Assembly (NCBI RefSeq): GCF_017592335.1
Contig: NZ_JACNMP010000032.1
Coordinates: 1 to 34,268 of the forward strand
Reading direction: 5' to 3'
Length of the DNA: 34,268 bases
Source: Pseudaestuariivita rosea
Lineage (GTDB): Bacteria; Pseudomonadota; Alphaproteobacteria; Rhodobacterales; Rhodobacteraceae
Shown here: one piece after another, positions 24,070 through 32,405 of the stretch
Layout of the letters: each line of letters opens with the position of its first letter
Position numbering within the stretch: the first letter of the stretch is position 1
Made by a program: the position numbers and the translations under genes
Notes under the pieces: generated by a model
The model's input: only the letters and a program-made list of their open reading frames with translations
What the model was told of the DNA's origin: nothing
Database searches by the model: none

Positions 24070-24142
24070 TTCGAACCCTCGAGACGGTTTCCCGCCTACT
24101 CCCTTAGCAGGGGAGCGCCTTCGACCACTCGGCCACGTCTCC
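24053..24142 (-). tRNA. tRNA-Ser(GCU)
   Basis: On the minus strand the 90-nt sequence starts GGAGACG and ends CGTCTCC-G-CCA, so the acceptor stem is a perfect 7 bp. The anticodon arm reads CCCCT-GCT-AAGGGG-like, with anticodon GCT. A long variable arm (serine type) and a GGTTCGAATC T loop are present. CCA is encoded. It is the integration target of the island to its left. Confidence 0.93.
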
Positions 24143-24305
24143 AAGGTCGCGTTTAGACGCGGAAACGCGGGGAAACAAGCATAAAGTGAAGTTCAAAGCA
24201 TCTTGCGGCATCTATTATTTGAAATCTAACGTATGCAGTTGAGGCACAGTCTTTGGTAGCAACGATCTTCGACGGGCGTGATGCTATGCGGTCAGTTCCG
24301 AAAGC

Positions 24306-24640
24306 TTGACTGCAATGTGTAAGTCACCACTGGCGCAGGCCATCCGCTACGCCCTTCGCCGGATTCCAAAGGCACGGCCATACCTTGGGAACGGCCAACT
24401 TGAGCTAGATAACAACACAGCCGAACGCGCCGTCAAACCCGTGGCCATCGGCCGGAAAAACTGGATGTTCGCAGGTTCACAAGGTGGCGGCAAAGCCATG
24501 GCAATCCCCTTCACCCTGATCAAGACCGCCATGCTCAACGACGTCGATCCCCAAGCATGGCTCACATGGGGCCTCGCCCAAATCGCTGACCACAAAATCA
24601 CGCGTTACTGCCTTGGCGTTACGCTGCCCAAGCAGCGTAA
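24306..24640 (+). pseudogene. 3' remnant of an IS66-type transposase (tnpC)
   Basis: The translation KSPLAQAIRYALRRIPKARPYL, then LELDNNTAERAVKPVAIGRKNWMF and DPQAWL, is the conserved C-terminal region of the IS66 TnpC transposase. The 5' two thirds are missing. Near 24605 the frame slips: the expected ending LPWRYAAQAA is found in another frame and stops at 24638-24640. It is a truncated and frameshifted relic. Confidence 0.8.
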
Positions 24641-24642
24641 CA

Positions 24643-24783
24643 GGCACCGCCCAAGCGCAACAGGCCGGGTTCAACGGACGGGCACGATCGGCCCGGGATT
24701 TCTGGCTGAATACGGATGAGGCATTGCGTTACGGATTGCTGGGGTCAGTCATTCAGAACGCTGATGATTTGCCGGGTGCGTAA
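24643..24783 (+). pseudogene. 3' fragment of a gene, possibly ClpP-like protease
   Basis: An open frame without a start, directly after the IS66 remnant, ends with RDFWLNTDEALRYGLLGSVI and then a TAA at 24781. The pattern D-x-W/F-x(4)-EA-x-x-YGL-x-x-x-VI is typical of the C terminus of ClpP-family proteases. The remainder of the gene was lost, probably with the IS event. The assignment is tentative. Confidence 0.35.
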
Positions 24784-24915
24784 GCGACTGTTATAATTTA
24801 GGAAAAATGCACTGGCCCCAAGTATTACGGGCACTTGGGTCGTAACATCGTACCAAGGCCCAAAGGCATAACGCAACGTCATGAAAGTTAACCCGCCGTT
24901 CGGTGATGTTTTTGA

Positions 24916-24980
24916 ATGTGCAATTTGCACATTTTCCGCAAAACCGCGTAATTCAGATGTGCAATTTACACATTTTTCGC
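24916..24980. repeat. pair of direct repeats with palindromic cores
   Basis: Two 24-bp units (24916-24939 and 24957-24980, 41 bp apart) differ at two positions. The first contains the perfect odd palindrome gtgcaatttgcac; in the second one base differs (gtgcaatttacac). Spacing of about four helical turns suggests cooperative binding sites. No gene start lies close by, so the target is unclear. The whole gap 24784-25307 has no convincing gene. Confidence 0.5.
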
Positions 24981-25030
24981 GGGATTTGCGGCGATTTCCT
25001 GATTCCCACGGATTGTTCACGAAATCGCCT

Positions 25031-25039
25031 TGTGGATAA
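25031..25039. other. perfect DnaA-box match
   Basis: tgtggataa is the exact complement of the consensus DnaA box TTATCCACA. It is single, about 50 bp from the palindromic repeats. A tandem 9-bp repeat (aagtttgca twice, 25177-25194) lies about 140 bp further on. One box does not make an origin; chance is possible. Confidence 0.3.
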
Positions 25040-25176
25040 CTTTCATGTCAACGCGTGCGGGTGGGTCAGAGTTCGGTAACACTCTGCCCGAATTAATCAT
25101 TTTCCGAGGCCATTAACGCATCATAAATCGCACCGTACGGTGCCAAACTTCGCAAGTTTACAAAAATCGAAGCGAA

Positions 25177-25194
25177 AAGTTTGCAAAGTTTGCA
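25177..25194. repeat. tandem 9-bp repeat
   Basis: aagtttgca is repeated twice without a spacer; related words (aacttcgcaagttt) lie 30 bp upstream. It resembles iteron or partition-type operator sequence. It is downstream of the WG-repeat gene and belongs to no identified promoter. Confidence 0.3.
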
Positions 25195-25307
25195 GCGTTA
25201 AGGTTTTGGAAGGAAAGGTCCGTCGTCTGATTTGAGCCCAAAGTGATTGGTGCTGTGCGTTGCGTGAATGTCTGCTGACCAAAAGAAGCCAAGAAAACTG
25301 GTTCAAT

Positions 25308-26417
25308 TTAGTCTTCTTGGTGCCAAACGACAGAACCTTCGCGATCAACGTAAGAGTAGCGGTCCCAAGAGTTTCCGTCTGCAGGATATCTGACCCGGGC
25401 TAGCTCGTCTCGAAACGGAAGGTTGGAATAGAACTGCGGTGTGATAGCATGTCTACCGGACAAATCCAGGTATCCCCAAACCTCACCTAGTTTGAAACTG
25501 GCGCGGCCTTCATAGAAGTAACCGGTTCGCATCTCTGGTTTGAACCAGCGCGGTCTTCCAAGTATCCCTGGCATGGCGGCACGTCCGTCTGGGAAGAAAT
25601 ATGCGGACCCTTTTTCGGGGTGCTTGATGCAAGCAATTCCACCCGACAAGGTCGGGCAGGCCCTTGGTATCATTGGTGACCAATATGTCGTGGGCAGGGT
25701 GCCAATAACCTCAGTTGAGGTCACGTCAAAGACATCGGCATGGCCCTTTGCGGGCGTGGGTGCGACCCAAAATCCGTCTGTGACAGGGCGCAAATCTGTT
25801 GAGCGTCCGATCTCAAACCACTGCCGAAACACGGCAGTGCCGTCAAATGTGAAAACGTTTGCCGCGCCATCCTTCATTACTGTCACATAAGGATCCGTAG
25901 TAGATGGACGGATCTGATCGTAAATTGGCGGAAGAACGACCTGTCCTTCATGGTTCATCAGACCCCGTTTGTCATTGATCTTTCCGCTGTTCGAAAAGAC
26001 GTAATAACCAGCAATGGCGCCCGAAAGGTATGCTTCAAATGCGATGGAGCCATCCAGCCGCATGGCATAGTAGTGGGTCTCGCCCTGGAATGCCCAATCG
26101 CGCCCATCAAGGTGCCAGAGGTCCTTGTTGTCGGCATCCACCTGGTGCATGACCCCGAAGACTCCATGCTTATCTGGTGGAGTAAATGAGACCGACTTAT
26201 GATCTTTGGGAATTACGAACACGGTCTCACCGAGGGTATTGATGATGATATGCTGTTTCTCACCGGGGCGCTGAACCACTGCGTATCCCGCTTCCGAGAA
26301 GTCACCGAAAGTTTGCAGGAACTGCGGCTCAATCACTACGTTTCCGTGAACATCCATGAAGCCCATAATTGGCCGCCCGGATTTGGCAGTCTTACTAAGT
26401 ATCTGAAATAGCGGCAT
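25308..26417 (-). CDS. WG-repeat protein
   Basis: A 369-aa protein with several WG/KWG-type beta repeats. Clear units are GFMDVHGNVVIEPQF near residue 19, RGLMNHEGQVVLPPIYD near 150, and WGYLDLSGRHAITPQFY near 315. Each pairs a G(Y/F/L)(M/L)(D/N) strand with an IxPQF/Y strand and is followed by a segment ending in A-V-R or similar. There is no signal peptide. Such repeats form beta-propeller-like scaffolds of unknown ligand. The ATG has AGGTG about 7 bp upstream. A 270-bp stretch without a gene separates it from gcdH. Confidence 0.8.
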   Translation of the reverse strand: MPLFQILSKTAKSGRPIMGFMDVHGNVVIEPQFLQTFGDFSEAGYAVVQRPGEKQHIIINTLGETVFVIPKDHKSVSFTPPDKHGVFGVMHQVDADNKDLWHLDGRDWAFQGETHYYAMRLDGSIAFEAYLSGAIAGYYVFSNSGKINDKRGLMNHEGQVVLPPIYDQIRPSTTDPYVTVMKDGAANVFTFDGTAVFRQWFEIGRSTDLRPVTDGFWVAPTPAKGHADVFDVTSTEVIGTLPTTYWSPMIPRACPTLSGGIACIKHPEKGSAYFFPDGRAAMPGILGRPRWFKPEMRTGYFYEGRASFKLGEVWGYLDLSGRHAITPQFYSNLPFRDELARVRYPADGNSWDRYSYVDREGSVVWHQED

Positions 26418-26687
26418 GAACTTTCACCTTTGAATGACTTCCTGCGGTTCGTCGCAGACCTACATACCGAGCCAAGGGCAAGGAACATCGCTTTGGAATT
26501 CACTGATTTTGCGCCGAAGTGCCAAAGCAGCTGTTTCAGCAAGATTGTTTAACGACTGGTTCGTCCCGCTAAATGAACAAACAATTCTGACAAGACCCGA
26601 TATAGCATGCTGGGGGCTACATGCTGAGGCTGCGCCCTTGGTTTTCGCCTCTGGAATGACTTGGTTAGCGCGAACTTTTGTCAACGC

Positions 26688-27908
26688 TCAGAAAAACGCC
26701 TGTAGTCCTGTTTGGGCGCGGCCCAGGATTAGGGCGTGGATGTCGTGGGTGCCTTCGTATGTGTTCACGGTTTCAAGGTTGGCCATGTGGCGCATCACCT
26801 GGAAGTCTTCGGATATGCCATTACCGCCGTGCATGTCGCGGGCGGTGCGGGCGATGTCCAGCGCTTTGCCGCAGTTGTTGCGTTTCATCAGGCTGATCAT
26901 TTCGGGGGCAGCGTTGGCGTCGTCCATCAAGCGGCCCAGGCGCAGGGCGCTTTGAAGGCCCAGGGCGATTTCGGTCTGCATGTCGGCCAGTTTCTTCTGA
27001 AACAGCTGCGTTTGCGCCAGCGGTTTGCCGAACTGTTTGCGGTCCAGCCCGTATTGCCGCGCGGCGTGCCAGCAGAATTCGGCAGCCCCCATGACGCCCC
27101 AGCTGATGCCATAGCGCGCACGGTTCAGGCAGCCGAAGGGGCCCTTCAGCCCTTCGACCCCTGGCAGCAGGGCGTCTTCGCCGACCTCGACGCCGTCCAT
27201 CACGATTTCACCGGTGATTGAGGCACGCAGGGACAGTTTTCCGCCGATCTTGGGGGCGGACAGGCCCGGCAGGCCCTTGTCCAGCACAAAGCCCCTGATC
27301 TTGCCGCCGTGGGCGTCGGATTTGGCCCAGATCACAAAGACATCGGCGATGGGGCTGTTGGAAATCCACATCTTGGACCCGGTCAGGCGGTAGCCGGTTG
27401 CGGTTTTTTCGGCCTTGGTTTTCATGCCCGCAGGGTCGCTGCCCGCATCGGGTTCGGTCAGGCCGAAGCAGCCGATCAGCTGGCCGCTGGCCAGGCCCGG
27501 CAGGTACTTCTGGCGCTGCTCTTCGCTGCCGTAGGCATAGATGGGGTACATGACCAGCGATGACTGCACACTCATCATCGACCGATAGCCGCTGTCGACG
27601 CATTCGATGGCTCGCGCGACCAGGCCGTAGGTGACGTAGGATGCGCCAAGCCCGCCATAGGTTTCGGGGATGGTCACGCCCAGCAGACCCGCCGCGCCCA
27701 TTTTGGCAAAGAGGTCAGGGTCGGTGATTTCGTCGCGATAGGCGGCGATGACGCCGGGTTGCAGTTCGGACTGGGCGAAGTCTTCGGCCGCGTCACGCAG
27801 CATGCGTTCGTCTTCGGTCAGCTGGTCATCCAGGCGCAGGGGGTCGGCCCAGTCAAAGCGGCCTAGGTCCGGCGCGTCTTTGGATTTGATCGATGCTGGT
27901 GCGTTCAT
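26688..27908 (-). CDS. gcdH: glutaryl-CoA dehydrogenase
   Basis: A 406-aa acyl-CoA dehydrogenase of full length. It converts glutaryl-CoA to crotonyl-CoA and CO2 in lysine and tryptophan catabolism, passing electrons to ETF. The FAD/substrate signatures are present: [21 protein letters not shown] and [14 protein letters not shown]; the catalytic base is Glu385 in [17 protein letters not shown]. The N-terminal [18 protein letters not shown] is typical of GcdH and separates it from short-chain enzymes. It diverges from the moxR operon across 125 bp, and GC content is high, like the right-hand chromosomal genes. Confidence 0.93.
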   Translation of the reverse strand: MNAPASIKSKDAPDLGRFDWADPLRLDDQLTEDERMLRDAAEDFAQSELQPGVIAAYRDEITDPDLFAKMGAAGLLGVTIPETYGGLGASYVTYGLVARAIECVDSGYRSMMSVQSSLVMYPIYAYGSEEQRQKYLPGLASGQLIGCFGLTEPDAGSDPAGMKTKAEKTATGYRLTGSKMWISNSPIADVFVIWAKSDAHGGKIRGFVLDKGLPGLSAPKIGGKLSLRASITGEIVMDGVEVGEDALLPGVEGLKGPFGCLNRARYGISWGVMGAAEFCWHAARQYGLDRKQFGKPLAQTQLFQKKLADMQTEIALGLQSALRLGRLMDDANAAPEMISLMKRNNCGKALDIARTARDMHGGNGISEDFQVMRHMANLETVNTYEGTHDIHALILGRAQTGLQAFF

Positions 27909-28033
27909 GTGGCGATCCCCCTTTCATGTCAGATTTATACCGGTGGCGCGGCGATGACAATCACGGTCCGACTTTAGGCCCCCTTGACCCTCTTGGGACA
28001 AAGTGCAGCATGACCGGACAGACAGGAGGGGAT

Positions 28034-28945
28034 ATGTCAGCGCCATTTTCCGATATCGATGCCACTCAGGCAAGTTTGTCGCAGCAGGATTACATCTGCG
28101 GGCGCGATCTGGCGACGGTGGTGTTTTTGTCATTGCGCCTGGGGCGGCCGCTGTTTTTAGAAGGCGAGGCCGGCGTGGGCAAGACCGAGATTGCCAAGGC
28201 GATTGCCAGTGCGCTGGGGCGGCGGCTGATCCGGTTGCAGTGTTACGAAGGGTTGGATGCCGCGTCGGCGGTGTACGAGTGGAACTTTGCCGCGCAGATG
28301 GTCGCCATTCGCGCGGTTGAGGCCGAGGGGAATGCAGACAAGGACGTATTGCAGCAACAGCTGTTTTCGTCGGATTATCTGATTGAACGGCCGCTGTTGC
28401 AAGCGATGCGACCCGATGCGGCGGGCCCGCCCGTTTTGCTGATTGATGAGCTGGACCGGACCGATGAACCTTTTGAGGCGTTTTTGCTTGAGGCCTTGTC
28501 GGATTATCAGGTGACGATCCCCGAGCTGGGCACGATCAAGGCGCCCGAGCCGCCGATTGTGATCCTGACGTCGAACCGCACACGCGAGGTGCATGATGCG
28601 CTGAAGCGGCGGTGTTTGTATCACTGGGTGGATTATCCGAATTTTGATCGCGAAGTGCAGATTTTGAACGCGCGCGTGCCTGAAGCGGCCGAGGCGTTAA
28701 GTCGTGAGGTCGTGGCCTTTGTCCAGAAGCTGCGGACCGAGGATCTGTTCAAGAAACCCGGTGTGGCTGAAACGATTGACTGGGCGAAATGTCTGCTGGC
28801 GCTGGATGTCATCAACCTGTCGCCCGATGTGATCGCTGATACGCTGGGGGCGATTTTGAAGTATCAGGACGATATCCAGAAATTGCAGGGGTCCGAGGCG
28901 AAACGGCTGCTGGACGAGGCAAAGGCAGAACTGGCGCCGGTGTGA
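28034..28945 (+). CDS. MoxR/CoxD-type AAA+ ATPase
   Basis: A 303-aa AAA+ ATPase. Walker A is GEAGVGKT (44-51) and Walker B is LLIDELDR; the sensor segment is LTSNRTREVHDALKRR. CoxD-type MoxR proteins work with a VWA partner (CoxE) as chaperones inserting or sulfurating the cofactor of molybdenum hydroxylases. The start at 28034 is set by AGGAGGGG 6 bp upstream; a longer frame reaches 27893 without such a site. It heads a + strand operon and overlaps the next gene by 4 bp (GTGA). Confidence 0.9.
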   Translation: MSAPFSDIDATQASLSQQDYICGRDLATVVFLSLRLGRPLFLEGEAGVGKTEIAKAIASALGRRLIRLQCYEGLDAASAVYEWNFAAQMVAIRAVEAEGNADKDVLQQQLFSSDYLIERPLLQAMRPDAAGPPVLLIDELDRTDEPFEAFLLEALSDYQVTIPELGTIKAPEPPIVILTSNRTREVHDALKRRCLYHWVDYPNFDREVQILNARVPEAAEALSREVVAFVQKLRTEDLFKKPGVAETIDWAKCLLALDVINLSPDVIADTLGAILKYQDDIQKLQGSEAKRLLDEAKAELAPV

Positions 28946-29322
28946 TCACGGGCATCGATCATATCGTGCTGACGGTGCGCGATGTTGAGGCATCGGTCGC
29001 GTTTTATCGGCGTATTCTGGGTGTTCGCGCCGTAACCTTTGCCGGATCGCGCCGCGCGCTTGTGGTGGGGGATCAGAAAATCAATCTGCAGACGCTTGGG
29101 CAGGAAACCCGTAATCACGCCTGCATCGGTTCGGGGGATGTGTGTCTTTTGACCGACCTTGACCCGCAGGCCGTGGTGGATCGTTTGACAGAACAGGATG
29201 TGCAGATTGTTGAGGGCCCGGTTGCCAAATCAGGCGCGGGCGGTCCGATCACGTCGGTTTATTTCAATGATCCCGATGGCAATCTGATCGAAGTCAGCAG
29301 CTATGGAAGCGATGCAGAATGA
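28942..29322 (+). CDS. VOC-superfamily (glyoxalase-like) protein
   Basis: A 126-aa single-domain VOC protein. It shows IDHIVLTVRDVEASVAFY at the N terminus and SVYFNDPDGNLIEVSSY at the C terminus, which carry the usual metal-site His and Glu. It may be a lyase, isomerase or dioxygenase-like enzyme; the substrate is unknown. The GTG start overlaps the moxR stop by 4 bp, and its stop overlaps the ATG of a 15-codon gene fragment. It is an odd guest in a cofactor-maturation operon. Confidence 0.85.
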   Translation: MITGIDHIVLTVRDVEASVAFYRRILGVRAVTFAGSRRALVVGDQKINLQTLGQETRNHACIGSGDVCLLTDLDPQAVVDRLTEQDVQIVEGPVAKSGAGGPITSVYFNDPDGNLIEVSSYGSDAE

Positions 29323-29366
29323 CCCTTTTTCGTCCGACAGATTTGAACGAGCTGGAACTGGTGTGA
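29319..29366 (+). pseudogene. 5' fragment of a broken gene (first copy)
   Basis: A 15-codon frame MTLFRPTDLNELELV then TGA. The ATG overlaps the VOC stop as ATGA. It is nearly the same protein as the start of the gene at 29910 (MILFRPTGLKELELV), with most DNA differences at third positions. It is the beginning of a gene whose remainder was replaced by the P-loop kinase gene. Confidence 0.55.
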
Positions 29367-29370
29367 TCGA

Positions 29371-29913
29371 ATGCATGTGGCACCCGTGATACATATTGGT
29401 GGCTGGCCAGGTTCGGGGAAACGGACGATAGGACGGATTGTTGCAGATGACTTGGGGGGCCGGTTGATTGATAATCACCTGATGCTTGATGCCGCCCGCG
29501 CCATCTATGAACGTGGTACGCAGGGGAGCATAAAGCTTCGTGAAGAAGTCAGAAACATCATCCTGACACATGCTCGCCAGTTACCCCCCGATGTGCCAAT
29601 TATTTTGACCGACGCGCTTGCTAATGAAGCTGAGGCCAGGCCGTTATTCGAACCGACCGTTAGACTTGCAAAGGACAGAGACGCACGGCTTTTTCCGTTC
29701 TTGCTTGAACTATCGACAGATGAAAACCAGCGTCGGTTGACCGATCCAGCGCGTGCTGGTGGGGCGAAGCTTATGGATGTGGACGTTTTACAGACCCTTC
29801 GCAGAAATGAACGTCTTTTCTGTCCAGATGGTGCTGTCTTAATGGATGTAACTGATATGACAGCGCAGCAGGCGGCTGATTTCATTTGTTCTTATGTAAG
29901 GGAAGCAAGATGA
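29371..29913 (+). CDS. small P-loop kinase / AAA-type nucleotide-binding protein
   Basis: A 180-aa protein with a Walker A motif, GGWPGSGKRT, at residues 10-19, and a kinase-like layout (LIDNHLMLDAARAI, later LTDPARAGGAKLMD). It resembles small-molecule or nucleoside kinases of the chloramphenicol-phosphotransferase-like group; the substrate is unknown. Its composition is less GC-rich than the genes around it. It is bracketed by two related 45-bp sequences, the start of one gene fragment and the start of the next gene. This suggests that it was inserted by recombination. Confidence 0.75.
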   Translation: MHVAPVIHIGGWPGSGKRTIGRIVADDLGGRLIDNHLMLDAARAIYERGTQGSIKLREEVRNIILTHARQLPPDVPIILTDALANEAEARPLFEPTVRLAKDRDARLFPFLLELSTDENQRRLTDPARAGGAKLMDVDVLQTLRRNERLFCPDGAVLMDVTDMTAQQAADFICSYVREAR

Positions 29914-30185
29914 TCCTTTTTCGCCCAACAGGTTTGAAAGAATTAGAGCTGGTGCGGGATGCTGGTTGGCGGGCGTGGCCGCCGCGATTGGCTGATCAGC
30001 CGATCTTTTGTCGGGCCAGTGCGGGGGACATGACGATTTTGCAGTTTTCACGCGTAGGGCGGAGACCGACCGAGGTGGGCGTGAAGCGCCCGCCTGGGGG
30101 GCGGTCGGGCGCTGCCCGGTGTTTCACACCGGGCGGGATATCTGTGCAAAGCAATTCGATGCAAGGCATGAGTATCCATGCCTAA
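29910..30185 (+). pseudogene. truncated gene (second copy of the broken 5' end)
   Basis: The ATG overlaps the kinase stop as ATGA. The first about 33 residues (MILFRPTGLKELELVRDAGW, RAWPPRLADQPIF) look like the N terminus of a small protein family seen in Rhodobacteraceae, often annotated as ADP-ribosylation/crystallin J1. After QPIF the translation becomes GC-rich nonsense made from two adjacent hairpins (30085-30134). The frame then ends 8 bp inside the VWA gene. I take it as a 3'-truncated relic that now only links translation to the next gene. Confidence 0.55.
30085..30134. repeat. two adjacent GC-rich palindromes (REP-like)
   Basis: Hairpin 1 has arms agcgcccg (30085-30092) and cgggcgct (30106-30113). 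Hairpin 2 has arms gcccggtg (30114-30121) and caccgggc (30127-30134) with a 5-nt loop. Both are perfect 8-bp stems and directly abutting. They fall where the truncated gene loses its family resemblance, so they look like an inserted palindromic element. Confidence 0.55.
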
Positions 30186-31431
30186 GTACGCCGACCTTGC
30201 CCTGCCGGATAACCCAAAGCTGATGTCTAACATCACCCATTTCGCGCGGGCGTTGCGGAAGGCGGGGTTGCCGATTGGAACCGGGCGCGTAATGGACGCG
30301 ATCCAGGCCGTGCAGGCGGCGGGGTTTACCAGGAAACGCGATTTTTACTGGGTTCTGCATGCTTGTTTCGTGTCAAAACCCGAACACCGACCGGTTTTTG
30401 CGCAGGTCTTTCGGCTGTACTGGCGTGATCCGCGGTATCTGGAACATATGATGGCGATGCTGACGCCTCAGATCCGAGGAGTGCAGGAGGAACGCACAGC
30501 AAAAGCCGCTGAAAAACGCGCGGCCGAGGCGATTTTGGATGGCGCGATGCGGGATGTGCCGGACCTGCCGGAACCGGAAGACACAACTGAGATCGAGATC
30601 GACGCGTCGCGCACGATGTCATCGCAGGAACGTCTGCGCACGCTGGATTTCGAACTGATGAGCACGGATGAAATGGCGCAGGCCAAGCGGATGCTGGCGC
30701 AGATGGCGCTGCCGATCAAACCGATGCGCAGCCGCCGCATGCAGGCCAGGACCAAGGGCGCTTTGGCCGACTGGCGGCGCACGCTGCGACAGGCGATGCG
30801 ACAGGGGGGCGAGGTTACTCAGATTGCACGGAAGTCCCCGCGCGACCGCTGGCCCAATCTGGTGGCGCTTTGCGATATCTCAGGCTCGATGTCGCAGTAT
30901 TCGCGCGTGGTGTTGCATTTTTTGCATGCGGTGTCGAACCACAAGGGGCCGGGTTGGGCCAGGGTGCATGCCTTTACCTTTGGCACGCGACTGACGAATA
31001 TCACCCGGCATCTGCACCAGCGCGATGTGGACGCCGCGCTGGCCGCTGCCGGGGCCGAGGCGCAGGATTGGGAGGGCGGCACGCGCATCGGGGCCTGTCT
31101 GACCGCCTTTAACCGCGACTGGTCGCGCCGGGTTCTGGGACAAGGCGCCGTGGTGTTGCTGATCACGGATGGCCTGGATCGGGACGACCCCGATGGGCTG
31201 GCCCGCGCGATGGAGCGGTTGCATCTGTCCGCCCGTCGCGTCATTTGGGTGAACCCGCTGTTGCGGTGGGATGGCTTTGCCCCCAAGGCCCAGGGGATCG
31301 CGGCGATGATGCCCCATGTGGACAGCTTTCGGGCGGGGCACAACATCGCCTCGCTTCAGGCGCTGGCCGACACTATATCTTTGACGGATGATCTGGGCGA
31401 AAAGGCCCGTATGATGGCGTATTTGCAATGA
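30178..31431 (+). CDS. CoxE-type VWA-domain protein
   Basis: A 417-aa protein. The N-terminal half is helical and charged. The VWA domain starts near residue 225 with the MIDAS motif DISGSMS (233-239) and continues with GGTRIG and LLITDGLDRDD, which supply the other metal ligands. It is the partner of the MoxR ATPase at 28034; together they act as a chaperone pair in maturing CO-dehydrogenase or xanthine-dehydrogenase-family enzymes. The two genes normally adjoin each other but are here separated by 1.2 kb of inserted genes. It overlaps xdhC by 4 bp. Confidence 0.9.
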   Translation: MPKYADLALPDNPKLMSNITHFARALRKAGLPIGTGRVMDAIQAVQAAGFTRKRDFYWVLHACFVSKPEHRPVFAQVFRLYWRDPRYLEHMMAMLTPQIRGVQEERTAKAAEKRAAEAILDGAMRDVPDLPEPEDTTEIEIDASRTMSSQERLRTLDFELMSTDEMAQAKRMLAQMALPIKPMRSRRMQARTKGALADWRRTLRQAMRQGGEVTQIARKSPRDRWPNLVALCDISGSMSQYSRVVLHFLHAVSNHKGPGWARVHAFTFGTRLTNITRHLHQRDVDAALAAAGAEAQDWEGGTRIGACLTAFNRDWSRRVLGQGAVVLLITDGLDRDDPDGLARAMERLHLSARRVIWVNPLLRWDGFAPKAQGIAAMMPHVDSFRAGHNIASLQALADTISLTDDLGEKARMMAYLQ

Positions 31432-32405
31432 CCGAGACACCTTTTGATAACGCGCCCGAGGTGGCGCTGGACTGGCATCAGGCAGGCCGTGGTGCGGCGT
31501 TGGCGACTGTGGTGGAAACCTGGGGCAGTGCGCCGCGCCCGGTGGGCAGCCAGTTGGTGATCGCGGGCGACGGAGAGATGTCGGGGTCGGTTTCCGGCGG
31601 CTGTGTGGAAGGCGCGGTGGTGGTCGAAGCGCTTGAGGCGTTGCAGGATGGCGCGCCCAAGCTGCTGGAATACGGCGTCAGTGATGATGAGGCTTTTGCA
31701 GTGGGTCTGGCCTGTGGTGGTACGATCCGTGTGCTGGTTGAGCCGGTGGGCGATGCCCTGCCTGCCGATCTGTTGCGGGACCTGGTGCAGGCACGGGCGG
31801 CACGGGCGCCGGTTGCGTATCACGTGAACACAGAAACCTGGGAACGTGCGTTGGATCATGCCCCCAAGGGCCCCCATGCCGACCGGTTTCGCGCCGATAA
31901 ATCGGGGTTTGAGGGCGAGGTTTTCGTTGGCATCCACAACCCGCCCCTGCGGATGGCGATTATCGGTGCGGTGCATATTGCGCAGGCTCTGGTCCCCATG
32001 GCGCGGATTGCGGGGTATGATCCGGTGCTGATCGACCCGCGCGAGGCGTTTGGTGCGGCCAGCCGCTTTCCCGGTGAAACGATCCTGCATGACTGGCCGG
32101 ACCAGGCGCTAACGGCCTATGGGCCTGACACGCGAACGGCCATAGTGACGCTGACCCATGACCCCAAGCTGGACGATCCGGCGTTGCAGATCGCGCTCAG
32201 GTCGGATGCGTTTTACATCGGATGCCTGGGGTCGACGCGCACCCACGCCAAACGTGTGGCGCGGCTGGCTGAGGCTGGTTTTTCCGATGATGAACTGGCG
32301 CGCCTGCACGGCCCCGTGGGGCTGGACATCGGGGCCAAGTCCCCGGCAGAAATAGCCGTTGCGATCCTGGCGCAGATGACTGCGACATTGCGGCAGCCTG
32401 CATGA
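31428..32405 (+). CDS. XdhC/CoxI-family molybdenum-cofactor maturation protein
   Basis: A 325-aa protein with the two XdhC domains. The N-terminal part carries TWGSAPRPVGSQL and GSVSGGCVEG (53-62, with the conserved Cys). The C-terminal Rossmann domain begins RMAIIGAVHIAQAL and continues with YIGCLGSTRTHAKR. XdhC binds and helps sulfurate molybdenum cofactor before its insertion into molybdenum hydroxylases. ATGA overlaps on both sides show tight coupling with the VWA and molybdopterin-binding genes. Confidence 0.92.
   Translation: MTETPFDNAPEVALDWHQAGRGAALATVVETWGSAPRPVGSQLVIAGDGEMSGSVSGGCVEGAVVVEALEALQDGAPKLLEYGVSDDEAFAVGLACGGTIRVLVEPVGDALPADLLRDLVQARAARAPVAYHVNTETWERALDHAPKGPHADRFRADKSGFEGEVFVGIHNPPLRMAIIGAVHIAQALVPMARIAGYDPVLIDPREAFGAASRFPGETILHDWPDQALTAYGPDTRTAIVTLTHDPKLDDPALQIALRSDAFYIGCLGSTRTHAKRVARLAEAGFSDDELARLHGPVGLDIGAKSPAEIAVAILAQMTATLRQPA

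Noticed and set aside
24745-25020. 91-aa minus-strand frame in the gap after the IS66 remnant
   Set aside because: It is built partly from the repeated palindromic units and has no protein-family look or ribosome binding site.
26418-26687. Short frames between the WG-repeat gene and gcdH
   Set aside because: None has a ribosome binding site or family features; treated as intergenic.
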